NCBI GenBank assembly: GCA_951799445.1
Contig: OX637287.1
Span: 41,507,724 to 41,571,723 of the forward strand
DNA from: Pseudisothecium myosuroides
Lineage: Eukaryota > Streptophyta > Bryopsida > Hypnales > Lembophyllaceae
Direction of reading: 5' to 3'
Length of the DNA stretch: 64,000 bases
The notes beneath the pieces are model-generated. The model did no database searches. It saw only the letters and a program-made list of their open reading frames with translations, and was not told where the DNA came from. Shown one piece after another: positions 18,001-30,159 of the stretch. The first letter of the stretch is position 1, and every line of letters begins with the position of its first letter. Both the position numbers and the translations under genes were made by a program.

Positions 18001-20287
18001 CCAGCAGGAGCCTGGCAAGATGAACCTTCTGAGAGGCCGATGTAACGTTCTTTGGATGACACCACCCCGTTGGATGGAGAAAAAACATTTTTTTGTCCAA
18101 TTTTTTATTGAAGTTGCTTGTTCAGTGAATTCCCTCATTATGGTCTTATTGACTTTCATTATGTTGAAGATATTTAATCCAGGGATCACCCTTGTAGTGT
18201 ATTTTAGCCATTTCTTGCAATTTACTCTTGATGTGAATTTTAGCCAAAAAAATGATGTTTTTTGAATTTGAGTTCAACTAATGAAATGAAGCTTATCAAG
18301 TTTAGATTTTACTGCAAAATTCATAAATTTTCAATATTTTATAGCAATATGAACTTCGGGCCTATAACCATAGTTTGTTGATTTTCTAGTTTAAAGTGAC
18401 ACGGTAACTTTGGTTTACACCATGATGTTATATACTACAATATACATCTATGGTGAAAATTTCAATTTTTTCAAGTATACTTTGTATTTGGTATGAATTT
18501 TCTTCATTTTTTTTCTTAAAAAATTCACATTAATTTCATATTTTTTCCAAAATTTTGTGAAAATTTTGTGACTTGTTGAGTTGTTGTAGACATATGATTT
18601 CGTCTCTGAAAAATAAATATGAAAATTTTCATTGATATTTAGTTGCAAAATGGCAACAAATAGAGTGATGGACTTTGAAGCTTGAAATTAGTGGTTATAG
18701 GTCCATCCTAGGACTGAAGAAATTTTGCGATTTAAGATGAATTCTCTAAAAGATATATATTTGGTGATAGTTTATCCAGTAGAAGTCCCTAGCACCATAA
18801 CATTGTAAATCTATGCTAGGAAAATATTAAGCCTCCCTAGATGCATGGGAGACTTTGAGTGTAATTCAAAGATTGGTGTTGGTTGAGGAGCCATTTAAGA
18901 CAATTTTGTTCATTGTAAGGGGCTCTTTTCAAGGATGGAAAAGGGGCCTCTACCTCATTGGTAAACAATGTTATGACTGCGGAAGCAAATGTACATTTTG
19001 AACTTTCTAGCAAAATTAATTACGGAATGAGAAAATCTAGACATCAAACCTTCATTTCTACATAATTTTCTTTTGTTCTCATCCCTATATGAACTCATTT
19101 ATTTTTCAAAATACTTGGATGTACTTCATCTATTTCATTTACCTCCTAGCTCCTAGCTCCTACAATAAGCTCTTCAAAACATTCATAATCCACTACTATT
19201 GGATGCCGTCTCTCTTGGGGGTTAAAATATAGAAGTTGACATTTTTAGAGTTGATTTGTATTAATTTAATACAAATTGATGAAGGGTGCATTAAAGATTA
19301 GAGATTTGTATTAGAGATTGGAGTATTAGGGATAGAAGAATTATTAGCATTGAGATAGCAGTTAGCGCACTAGTAGAAATTGTATTTTGTTCCATGGTAT
19401 AAGCTTGTGTTTTGTTTTGTTTTGTTTTTTGAAACAAACGGACAATTTCCATTGCAAGGGGAAACAGTACATCAAACTAGAGGAATCACCCCGGTAGAAT
19501 TTTTAAGTTTTCAAACAACTAGAACCGAAACCAAACAGCCTAGGGCCGAGAAACACAAGCGCCCGAACGGCCGCATCACGGTTAGCATTAGAACGTCCCC
19601 ATTTGAGGAAGAGCCAGCTCCCACTGCATTTCACGGTGGACCCAGGCACCAAAAAAATTAGACTAGAGCCATAAAAGCCTGCGTTTTTATATTGTGCAAG
19701 GACTTGACCGCTGTTGTAACAATGAAATCAATAAAGTTGCAAATATGGCAATTTTGGATGCATCTAAGGCCATAGAAGCACCCAAAATCAATAGTGTATC
19801 CAATTGCATCAATTTCTAAACACATTAATAATTTTAGAACTTAAATCTAGGCAGATCACAAGTAGCTTACTGTTTGTTGACCCAAATGAAAAACTATCTA
19901 TGGTCTACCTAGATTTACGTTCTAGAATGACTATTGTCTCTAGAAAATGACGCAATTTGTTACACTGTTGGTTTTGGGTGCTTCTACCTTCTAAAAGGTT
20001 TAGGCTAAGGCTACATTTTGCTTCAATTTACAAAATATTGACATTTTCTATTACTTGAAGGAGGTGTATAATAAATCTAGCTACTGTTTCTAGTTCAGTT
20101 TAAATCTAGAAACAAGAACCCAAATACTTGGGATATTATTAATTTTTTTTCTAAGAATGATTTTTATGGAAAATGTGAAAACTGAGAAGTTCAAGGTATT
20201 AGGGTTGTTCTGTCAAGATTGTTCAATGAGCTTTGATTAAATTTTTGACATGAAATGTTAAATGGTGAAAGGGTGTGAATGGAACTT

Positions 20288-20561
20288 ATTAGAGGATTTT
20301 TGGGCCTGTAGAAGGTTGCGAGTTCCTGGAATGTGAGAACTCTGGGAATGTTACCAAATCATCAATCTGACGTGGCCGAGAGACTACCACGTCAGATATT
20401 AATAATTAGTTAATTATTTTTTTATTTAAAAAAAAAAATTTAATTAAATTTTAAAATTTTAAAACTAAATTATTTTTTTAAAATTTTGATGCAGGGGACT
20501 AGTTCCCAGTAACGGGAACAACCCTGAAATAGTCTTCCGGAGGCTCAAATCTCCTCTAATG
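20288..20561. mobile_element. Small non-autonomous inverted-repeat element, family C copy 1
   Basis: The ends are imperfect inverted repeats: ATTAGAGGATTTTTGGG at left and the complement of ATTAGAGGAGATTTGAG at right. An internal hairpin GACGTGGC...CCACGTC and an AT-rich core are shared with the copy at 23841-24119. No clear target duplication could be fixed, so the superfamily is unknown. Confidence 0.5.
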
Positions 20562-22026
20562 ATTCAAAATGCAGTTGCTCCCAATGATTACTATTGACTC
20601 ACATTCATTGATGGACTAAATTGTATCCTCTTCATAATGCATGTTAATTACATTGATTTCAAAATCACCTTGTTTTCATAAGGTAGAAACCCCCAATACC
20701 GTCCATGTATCCACTCTTGCTTAGTAGATTTTCTTTAAAGTGTCCCCAAGAAGTGTCATTAAATCATTCCCATACCTCGTAGTCCACGTCACATCAAGAT
20801 AGAAAACCCTGCACCACAATAAACTTTCTACAATTCAATATAATTTATTAATATAAATATACCAAAATCTTGCACTTACAAAATTTAGAAAATATATCTT
20901 GTGGCTGTGTTAACAACACTTGCCATTGTTGTTTTCTTCTCACCTATCATCCATCTTACTATGTCAATCAAATAAAAAGTAACTAATATTAGTGAAACAT
21001 TTTTAGTCACTTTATCAATGGACTATGAGAAGATGCATATATGTCATCATAAAAAATAGGTTCCATTATTAAATATTAGAAACACATATATTTTAAATAA
21101 TTCCAAGGGTTCACCTTGAAGACACTTGTCTCAATTAAATTTCCCCATGAAATAAAGATAACCGCATAAAGCACATTGGACATATTTATTTACATGGAAA
21201 AGAATCCCAAAAGAATAGTAAGGATGCAAATTATGCATCCACAATATTCTTTAAGGACCCATAACTACTACATTGCCTTTGTAGATAAATTATGGGTATA
21301 TGATATTGTTGACTATTGGAGAAGAGCTTTCTATTTCAATAATGAGTTTAGAGAGAAAAAATTTGACCTAAATACATCAAATGGGAATGCTTTTGATAAA
21401 AAAGAAGAAGAAGAGATGGTGTTATTCAAACTTTAGGTGTCATTGCAAACAAGTTCCAAGACATACCTCATCAATAGCAGTATGTTCCAAATCATCAATC
21501 AATTCAGTGCATGATGATGGCTACGTCACTTGCTACCTACAGCCCATGTTGTTGCTGCTCACCATGATAGAAATCATGCATGTACGCACAAACGGTTTGC
21601 AATTGAAGATTTGAAGCACCTACTCACCTCAAAACCACTTGCATCCCTTTGGCAATGCCATCCTCATTTGCATGCCTCATCAAAATATATGCCCAAGAAA
21701 AACAAAAATACAACGTTCCATTATAAACTGAACAACATTCGCTTTTGCAGCTACTGAAATACTTTGGTAGTCTTTGCTTGACCATTTCTTGTCTTTAAAC
21801 TTCTACAGTATTAGTTTGGTCTCTAGGTTGACAAAATTAGAATTGTTGACTCGGACATCTTTTTCCAAATTAAGTCAAAAAAACCTTCTATCTGGCATTA
21901 CAAAAAAATTGAACCTTGATAGAAGGCTGTTTGATTTTCAGCCGCGGTGTAAATACAAATATTTTTTTTATTTTTTTTATTTTTTTTTTGGGAAAAAAGA
22001 AAAAAAAATTGAAATCACCAATCTAT

Positions 22027-22065
<39 letters not shown>
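22027..22065. repeat. (TG)n(TA)n microsatellite
   Basis: A run of alternating TG changes into a run of alternating TA, about 39 bases in all. Confidence 0.9.
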
Positions 22066-23840
22066 TTATTTTCCTTGTAATTGCACTATTGCCATGCAGA
22101 CTTGCGGTCTTTTGCATTGCGTTGAGCATATGTAGATGTAGATGTCCTACAACCATTGAAGGTTCTTATATCATAAACACATATAATATAGTCATTTATA
22201 ACATAGTTACACTATAATCAAAGAAGTTTTTTATAATGTAAATACCTATAATATAGGAATATTAGTGTATAGTTTTCTAGGCTCATGGGCTCACGATTCT
22301 AGGCTTACATAATAGCTACCTTTTGGTAGACAGTATGGATGGATTTTTGTGGACGAGCGGATGGGATGCCATCTAGCCTAGTCATTTAAATATATAGTCC
22401 TTTTTCTACTAGTTTATGTGCTCATATTGGCGTTTGTAGTAGTAGCCATCATTGTAGAACTTGTTTGTAATTGCTTTTAGAAAGTTACAAGGACTAGAAT
22501 TTTGAACTTTCTTTTAAAGAGTAGCACACCCTGAAGAATTTCCGGTCTAGGTAGAGAGGAAGCAGATCATATTATGGATATAGAGAATTGATTAGCCAAC
22601 ACTAAGACTTCCTTAGCGACTATGGTAGATGACAACCAAATACTGAATGCAACAATGAATGTGAGGTTGGATGCCATAATGGATTAGTGTGTTGTAAGTG
22701 TTGTCAATACTCATAAAGAGCCAATTGGGCCTCTTGCAGGAGATAGTAGAACCTAGCCTTCAATTGTTCTAGATTGAGCTACTTGCTTCTTCCCTATTGG
22801 AACAACTTTTATGATCTACACTTGTATTTGAACTTTTATGATGAGTTTCTTATGAAGGACTCTATTTGTACAAGGACCATTGCATCATTGGAAGGATTTC
22901 ATAGCTAGACAGACATTTTTATCTTTATGCAAGCATGACACCTTCTTTTGGTGATTTTAGATGGTTGAGTTTTTTATATATGAACATGATATATTTGTAT
23001 GGGGGGGTCATTGCAAGAAAGAGTGTCAGTTTTTGTTCCACTTTGTCTGTTTTCGGCTAGTATTCCAGTATTTGCATATGAATTTTAAGAAATAAAATAA
23101 AATAAGGATAATTAGTATAATATTAAAAATAGCATATCACCAAACTTTCAGACCTAGAAAAAATCTGGGTCAAAAGTTATTCACAAAAAAAAAGCTGAAA
23201 TTTTGAAGAAAATACATACTTTGATGTTTTAATTTGTAAAAAATAGGGGAAAAAAAATTTCAAAGAAAATAAAAATAGACCATTCGTAAAGACTTCATGG
23301 TGAAAGAGATTTCACCAAAAAATTGATCTTGAAACCATCTTAAATGTTTAGAACTGCACGCGCAAGGAAGCCCTCTTTGCATGGACGTAGACAACACAAA
23401 ATAAAATATTTTAAAATTCCCCTTGGTAGAAACATGAGTTCCTACTACGTAAATAGACCATATAAATTTCAGCTCTAAATCATTAAATTCGGGGACTCCA
23501 TAGTACTCAAAACCCCTAAAATGCAAAATGTGACATACTAGTTTAGTTGATTTTTAAATATAAAATGTTTTTTTTTTAATTTCTGAAAATATGAGATATA
23601 AAAACACTCAAGATATATATCTCTAATTAAAATTTCAAATTCATGCAAGGCATACTTAAAAAGTTATTGCAAAAGAAAGATTCGGCACTCTCCCTGTGAC
23701 AAATACCCAATACCATTGTTTCTTGCAGTGACCCCAGGGTACAGAGGGTTGAGTGCAAATGAATGATTTTTTAATTATGGGAAAAGAACTTGCTAGAATG
23801 GTTTTTCTTTTTCATTGTTGTCACATCATGCAATTTTGGA

Positions 23841-24119
23841 CATTAGAAGAGATTCGGGGGTAAAACAAGACTGCAAGTTCCCGAATTGTAGGAACTCTGA
23901 GAATGTCCTAGGAACGCCCTGGAAATTGTAATTTGATGTGGCCGAGAGATTGCCTCGTCAAAAATTAAATTTTAATTATTCTTTTATTTATTTTAAATTT
24001 AATAAAAAATTAAATTATATATTTTTAAATATCTTTTAATTATTAAAATATTTTGACTGTTCCCAGTAAGGAAAATAAGCTTGAAACAACCCTCCCTGAC
24101 CCTCAAATCTCCCCTAATG
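23841..24119. mobile_element. Small non-autonomous inverted-repeat element, family C copy 2
   Basis: Starts ATTAGAAGAGATTCGGGGG and ends with CCCTCAAATCTCCCCTAAT, imperfect inverted repeats like those of the 20288-20561 copy. The two share the words GGAACTCTG, GTGGCCGAGAGA and TTCCCAGTAA in the same order around an AT-rich core. Confidence 0.5.
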
Positions 24120-24134
24120 TGCTAAACATTCCAA

Positions 24135-25020
24135 ACAGGCAGACATACCAGACGGTTTGGACAGACTGGACAGATAATGTGACTACCTTAAAATAGTCTA
24201 TAGCAAGTAGTTATTACCACTTTTGAATAGATAGTGAGAAAGCACGTACAAAGTCAATTAAAAATGAGCCAATGACTAATCCTTGCACACGTGGCATGTC
24301 CTCATTGGTAGAAAAACATTTCCATCAATATCCACCAATTAAACCTACAAAACTCACAAACATTGTCTACAACCCACCTCTAATCTTATAATCACAATCT
24401 TCACAGAATTTAGACACAAACCACTTCCAATCCTACCATTTTCAGAGCAGAATCACTATGAAAACAAAACTCATAGACGCATTTAATATACAAGTACTCA
24501 CTCAATTGGCAGCCGTTTCATACAAGCCACCTCTAATCTTGTTTACAAATCTCACATACATTACCCAACACATAAGCGTTCATAAAACTCACTAGGAGTA
24601 CAACATTACAAGTCCACAACAGATGTCTAAAAAAATAAAACAAGAATGAAACAAAGCAAAATCAGAGTAAAAAAAATAAAACAACACCAACACCAAAACA
24701 ACACCAAAGCACCTGAATGTTATTAGTTGGAACATGTCATATTGTCTTGGGCAGCTCTACTCCAACAAACACAGACATTAGCGAGCTCAGACGCGATTGA
24801 TTTTGAATCAACGGTTTCTATTTGATTTTTTAAAATTGCGATCAATTGTAGGGGAAGGTGGTCATTTATTTTTCTAATTTGATCCAATGGTGGAGACTTT
24901 TTAAGGTGAAGAAGAGGTAGGCCAGGGCTGCCTGCCAATTTTGGGGAGATAGTGATTACTTTAAAGTAGTCACATTGGGCAGGTTAGGATCATTGGACAT
25001 CCAGATGGGCAGGCAAATCG
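24135..25020. repeat. Possible long foldback element with about 60-base inverted ends
   Basis: The left end has ATGTGACTACCTTAAAATAG and the right end carries its near-complement (CTTTAAAGTAGTCACATTG). Both are flanked inward or outward by GGACAG/GGCAG-rich words. No coding sequence is visible. Borders and class are uncertain. Confidence 0.3.
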
Positions 25021-26763
25021 GACAGCTCGGATGGACAATCCGTCCAATGTGACAATTCACAATTGTGACGGGATGTAACTTTCGACAGATGGGCCTAATG
25101 AATTTTGGTGGACAAGCAGACAAGATGCAAATTTTGATAAATTAGTGAATTAGCAGACATGATATGACTTTGGGTGGACTAAAAATGACATTTGGTAAAT
25201 AAAGAAAAATGGAAAATGGATTTTAATAAGCGTAACAAATGTTTTTTGGCATGCTGGAATTAAATGACTAATGTTATAATTGGAGGCAAACATGCAAATG
25301 ACGAAATATGGCGAATGGTAATTTTTTCCCAATGTAAGACACAAAAACAAAATGCATGATTAAAAAAGATGATGATAAAAAACTAAACACTTGGATGAAG
25401 TTTCACACAATAATAAGACTTTGTCTCTCATCAGCATTTATAATAAGATTCCAGTGTCCACTTAATGTTATAAAGCTATATTTAGCAACAAAATGCACAT
25501 ACAATGCGTATAATTTCAATTCACCTAAATACCCAATGCCAAGTACCCTACATGATGCAATAGCTAATAGTGTAGACTAATAGTTATAAGTCTAAATTGC
25601 AAATGCTTCACATCTCTCCTTTCCAATATGAGGATGGTGATATTTTTACAATAAGCATAAGGGGGTGATTGCAAAAAACACCTGCCGATTTTATTGCGTT
25701 TTCACAATACTCACATTTTTTCTTTTGGAGTGCTTTAAAATTAGAAAAATAATTTTTAATTTTTTTGAAAAATATGGCCAATGGATATACCTTTAAACCC
25801 TCACCGCCCACACTCAGACGCTCTGTCGGGAATGCTCTTGAGTTGAGTGGAAGAAATGTGCCGTGTGTGGGACACAAAACTGAAATTGGAAGAAGGTAAC
25901 CCTGTTGATGGAAACAAGCCTCAGAGCGATTTACAACGCATCGGCTCGATCTAAAATCCGCTAATCAGATTTTCAGTCTGGAGGGTCCGATTGAACTCGA
26001 AAAAGTAAAAAAGTTGGATTGAACAGTGAATGCCGATTGCTTCGGGAGCTCTAGCTCGTGGAGTACTTATCCAAAGACCACAAAATTGGAATCCACAGCA
26101 AAAAACACCCCAAGAGTACCTTGCCAAAAATGCACAACAAAACAAGCAGAACCCAGATCGTGAGGCCAATTGTTCGGACGTCAGAAAAGCCAATTGCTCC
26201 TCGTGGTGACCGGTTAGCGAGGTACCCCCAACCGGCTGCTGCGGTTCCAGGGACAGTTTCCTGCGGTTGGGAAGTGCAGACTGCGGCTGAACCGCCAGGC
26301 CAACAAACGACACATTTCCGAAAAGCAAAAATTATGCCGCTCAAAATTAACAAAATTGTGCCAAAAGGTCTGGAGTGAGCGTAGCAAACGCCACTGCTTT
26401 ACCAACTCTACCAACCTCCGTAATGACGCTCAGAACTTGTACAGACTAACGTCCACCGAACTGTTCCAGGCAACTTACGCAAGCACGTCTGGGAAAGCAC
26501 AACAGCCTCCAAAGACTGCAAAAAAAGACCAAAGCTAACTTGTCCAATGACCACAATTGTGAACAATGCTAACTAATTCTAATTTGATGCCGGCCAACGG
26601 ATGTGCAAGATAGAGCATCGAAGAAGCCAAAGCACAGTGATGCTACGCATGAAAATGTTGACCTTGACGCGCGCGCCCTCCACTTCGTGATGCCGACCCT
26701 GGTGACGCAGGCCAAGTCCGCAACAACCAGTCTACACAAGACAACAAGAAGCAAACTGCGAGT

Positions 26764-28788
26764 TCACTGCGACAGTCGTAGGGCCCATTTCTTCTGCCCG
26801 TGTAGTTTTGCAAAACACGGTTCGTCGTAGCATGGGAGCCACTCACAGGCCTTGCACACACGGCTTTGCTTTTTTTTACAAACCCGCCACCGTTTACGCA
26901 AACCGTCAAGGTGCTTGACCGTATAGTGGATGGCTGCTGGGTGAGTATTCTGTAGGTTGCATGTCCGTGGAATTGCCATTGCCGGTTCTATGAGAGACTT
27001 GGCTACATCCATGTAGAATCCAAGCCGCCTGCCAAAGCACCTCTCACCGCGGCGCATCTTGTCGTCCTTGTACAGAACCCAAGCGTTCTGAAGCAATGAG
27101 TCCAAGGTGAAATAGAAAAGCTTATGCCACCAGTTCCGGCTATAAAACTGAACTGTGCAGTCCCTCCGCATCTGGTCCACCAAGTCTACGCCCCTCATGT
27201 GCATCTGGTATTTTGCTTGTTGCGGAGTGGTTGATATCTCTTCCCGCACACCTCGTAACTAACGCAACATTGTAGCGTCACCTGTGGGATTAGCACTTGT
27301 GCTAAGGAAAGAAATTGGCTTTGAGTCATACCAGGTGGTTGCTACCATCTTCCCAGATTTGTGCATCCGCCAAAAGAGAGTAGTCCTCGGATGGTCGCCA
27401 CGCTTCATTCCCACCAAAGAGGATGGAAATCTCACGCGCCCACCCTTCACAGTGCCAGTGGCAAAGATCCCTTGTTCAAGCAAGCCATGGAACAACTGCG
27501 GTGAAGTGAAAAAATTATCACAAACCATCATATGTGATCTGTGATCCAAGCCGGTGGTCAGAGCATGAACAACCTTCTCTCCTTGGTCTAATTCAGCTTC
27601 TCCTCCATTCTTCCCAAGATATGGAATGATATTGTAAATGTATCTGCTTGGGTTTGAAACGGCCGCCCAACACTTGATGCCATACTTTGTAGGTTTAGCA
27701 TGGATGTATTGACAAATCGGTGAGAGGTGGCCTCTATAAGCTATCATCACCTCATTGCATGTAATAAACTTCTCACAATTGAACAATTCCTTGGAACGAG
27801 TGACAAAGTGTTCCAGCACCCACCGAACCTTGCCAATCTTGTCATACTCCAAGGCCTCCTTTTCCTGACACAGGGTCGAATTGTCCACGCAATGGAGGCA
27901 ACAAAAGAGGCATTCAAAGCGATCTCTGCTCATGACCTTCGAGATGATTCCATACTTCCAAACTGGGTCGCTGCTCCAATACTGGCGCATGGAAGGACAC
28001 AACTTAGAACCCATGAGAATCACAACTACAAAAAATGCTCGCAACTCAGCAAGAGTTGTGTCTCTCCATTTGGGGCCGCCATTGATGCCCGCCGGTCTAC
28101 CTCTTCTCCTCAAATCCCTCTGGTTTGTGCACAGCTGCCGGGCATAGGAGTTCGTTTGCTTCACTAATTCAAGGACTGTTGCATCATCCCACCATATATC
28201 AAAGAAAAAACGGGGTGGCTGCTTCCTCCGTTGGAAACGTTGCATCGGGCCAGGGTGAGGGCCTTGGAAGCCGGCACTGTTGCTCTGCAGAATGGCATGG
28301 TCCTGTGTCCACTTACTGTCTGCATAGAGAGCCCGGGTCCTCTCGAGAGCCTCTCCATGATCTCGATCAAGGTACTGGAATTCTTCATAATCTAGGAGGT
28401 CCAAGTCTAACTCGTCTCCCAATGGATCATCACTAACACTGAGCAACTCCCAATCAGAATTATCATCAGCAGAAGAATTACCTGTGAAGTCGCCGTACTC
28501 CGCTATCCACGACGCATCCATTGAATCTGAAGTCCATCCATCATAATTGTGAAGCCTCTTGTACGGGGAGCATTTGATAGCTGTCCCCGTGCTCCTTCCT
28601 ACTCTTGGTGGAGTCAAATCAGTCAATAGCATTGTCGTGTCTACAAGGCGGCTACTATCTCCCTGCGACATTGCTTCACCAACTGTGGAAGTAGAGCCCC
28701 CCGGTTGGTGAAGAATTGTGGTAGTCCCTTCATGGACAGGTGATAGAGGCCGCCGATTGAGAGTTGGTGTACCTTTGGTGGCAGGCAA
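26764..28788 (-). pseudogene. piggyBac-type (DDE_Tnp_1_7) transposase with one in-frame stop and an altered first catalytic Asp
   Basis: The frame from ATG 28788 runs 509 codons to TAG at 27261-27259, then stays open in the same frame to 26764; together about 673 residues, close to family size. An acidic N-terminus precedes the DDE_Tnp_1_7 core with YGIKCWAAVS, MMVCDNFFTS (Asp 424) and RGVDLVDQM (Asp 535, Asp 538). The position of the first catalytic Asp, normally in a DE pair, reads ITCNEVMIAYRG, so residue 345 is Asn. The C-terminus has the Cys/His-rich finger typical of piggyBac (VCKACEWLPCYDEPCF). No intron could remove the stop: there is no suitable GT-AG pair around it. The nonsense codon and the D-to-N change would each be expected to abolish cut-and-paste activity. 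Confidence 0.9.
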
Positions 28789-29286
28789 ATGTGGCCATAG
28801 TCACCAGTCAAGACAAAGGCAATCCGTCACTTTTACTTGATGATACCCCACACCTCTACCAAACTACACTCCAAAGAATTGGACATCTCCCTCCCAAACC
28901 GCCAATACCGGATCCCCAAAGAATGCGTCCAATCCTCCCCATTGGCGCGGCTCATATCCAATGCATTCCAGTCGCACCCACACACCCTTTGGCAACACTG
29001 TACCTTGACAGTTATTTGGCCCATTTTCTTGGCAAAGGAGCGTGTTGGTTGGAATAGGACTGGCTCGGGGGGTGCAGTCCTTGAAAAAAATAAGGATATA
29101 GGTGCGAACACTGGGTATTTAAATGGGGGGTATTACTTTTTGTCCATTGATTATTTGGGGGTCTATCATTATATAATTTTCTAATTTGGACCATTAAAAA
29201 GAGGGCATACATTAATTATAATTCCTAATTGCCATGAATATATCATATGCTATATTTACTAAAAAAAACTTCTACTAGAATTTTTT

Positions 29287-29400
29287 GGCCTACTCACTTT
29301 TTAGAATTAGGGGATCTAAAGCTCCCTTTTCATTTTGGCCTATTCACTACTTAGAATTAGAAAATTTGAAACTCCCTTTTTTTTTTGGCCTACTCAATTT
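29287..29400. repeat. 50-base tandem repeat, 2.3 units, inside the piggyBac element
   Basis: Units start with GGCCTA(C/T)TCAC at 29287, 29337 and 29387 (the last partial) and contain TTAGAATTAG and CTCCCTTTT. It lies in the spacer between the two element genes. Confidence 0.7.
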
Positions 29401-30159
29401 GAAATTCAAAGCCATCTACCAAACCCTAAACCACAGTACTCAGTTTCTGTGATAACGCAGCGCTTGTACAAAAACACCGCCTTCCACAACAAACTACACC
29501 GCAAACCCTCATCGAATACCCTTCAACCAAATCGTAGAGCACAAGAGATTCAAACAAGAGCAACTTGGTTGAAACCCTAGATCGGAGAAGAGAAGTCCGA
29601 CGACTTGAACCCCAACGACAGCCTAGAACTGTCAATTCACTGCATCTGTACACGTTGCATCCAAAGGCCATGTACAAATTGCATCCGACAGCCATCTGAC
29701 TGTAGTTTGATCCGATGGCCACACCTAAATTAAGATGGAACAGCTTGTCCAATGTTCAAAATTAAATCATCTGACTAAACATACTCCCAAGGCAACGCTA
29801 ATTAAGACATTTGGCCCAGAAATTGAATTTAGAGGGGGGTATCTCATGTCCACTTTTTTCCTAATGGAACCCAATATTCCACACCCTATAGTAGTTTGAA
29901 GACACCCAATGACATTTTATATACCCTATAGTATATAAAATCAAATTATAATTTTTTTTCCAAATCTTTTTTTGGCACCCTACATTTGTTCGTACCTATA
30001 TATCTACTTCTCACGTTCACTGCACCCCCCGAGAGGAATGGCAATGTCTCCCCACAACGGTGTCTCTTCCAGTGTGGCATTCTCACTGACATTATATAGA
30101 CCGTCCGTGGAATTGTGAAGAACCGGATTCTCTACCTCCAAGAGGTCGGTTATCCATTC

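Larger units (their letters stand above)
18001..25792. other. AT-rich intergenic DNA without supported genes
   Basis: The region is about 7.8 kb of low-GC sequence with scattered small inverted-repeat elements (listed separately), a dinucleotide microsatellite and homopolymer runs. Short open frames at 19380-19661, 21176-21436, 21530-21757 and 24723-24938 lack recognisable domains or splice-supported extensions. The two around 21.2-21.8 kb have a slightly protein-like composition and may be remnants of an unknown coding sequence. Confidence 0.5.

Noticed and set aside
21176..21757. Three overlapping plus-strand frames that look faintly protein-like
   Set aside because: Different frames, no start or splice support and no recognised motif; not enough to call a gene.
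19369..22415. CACTAGTAGAAA at 19369 and TTTCTACTAGT near 22405 as ends of a 3-kb CACTA element
   Set aside because: The right end lacks the final G, homology stops after about 11 bases, no 3-base target duplication is seen and no transposase is between them.
26764..27249. A separate 161-codon gene next to the transposase
   Set aside because: Its frame is the direct continuation of the transposase after the TAG at 27259-27261 and contains the third catalytic Asp and the Cys-rich finger, so it is the C-terminus, not a second gene.
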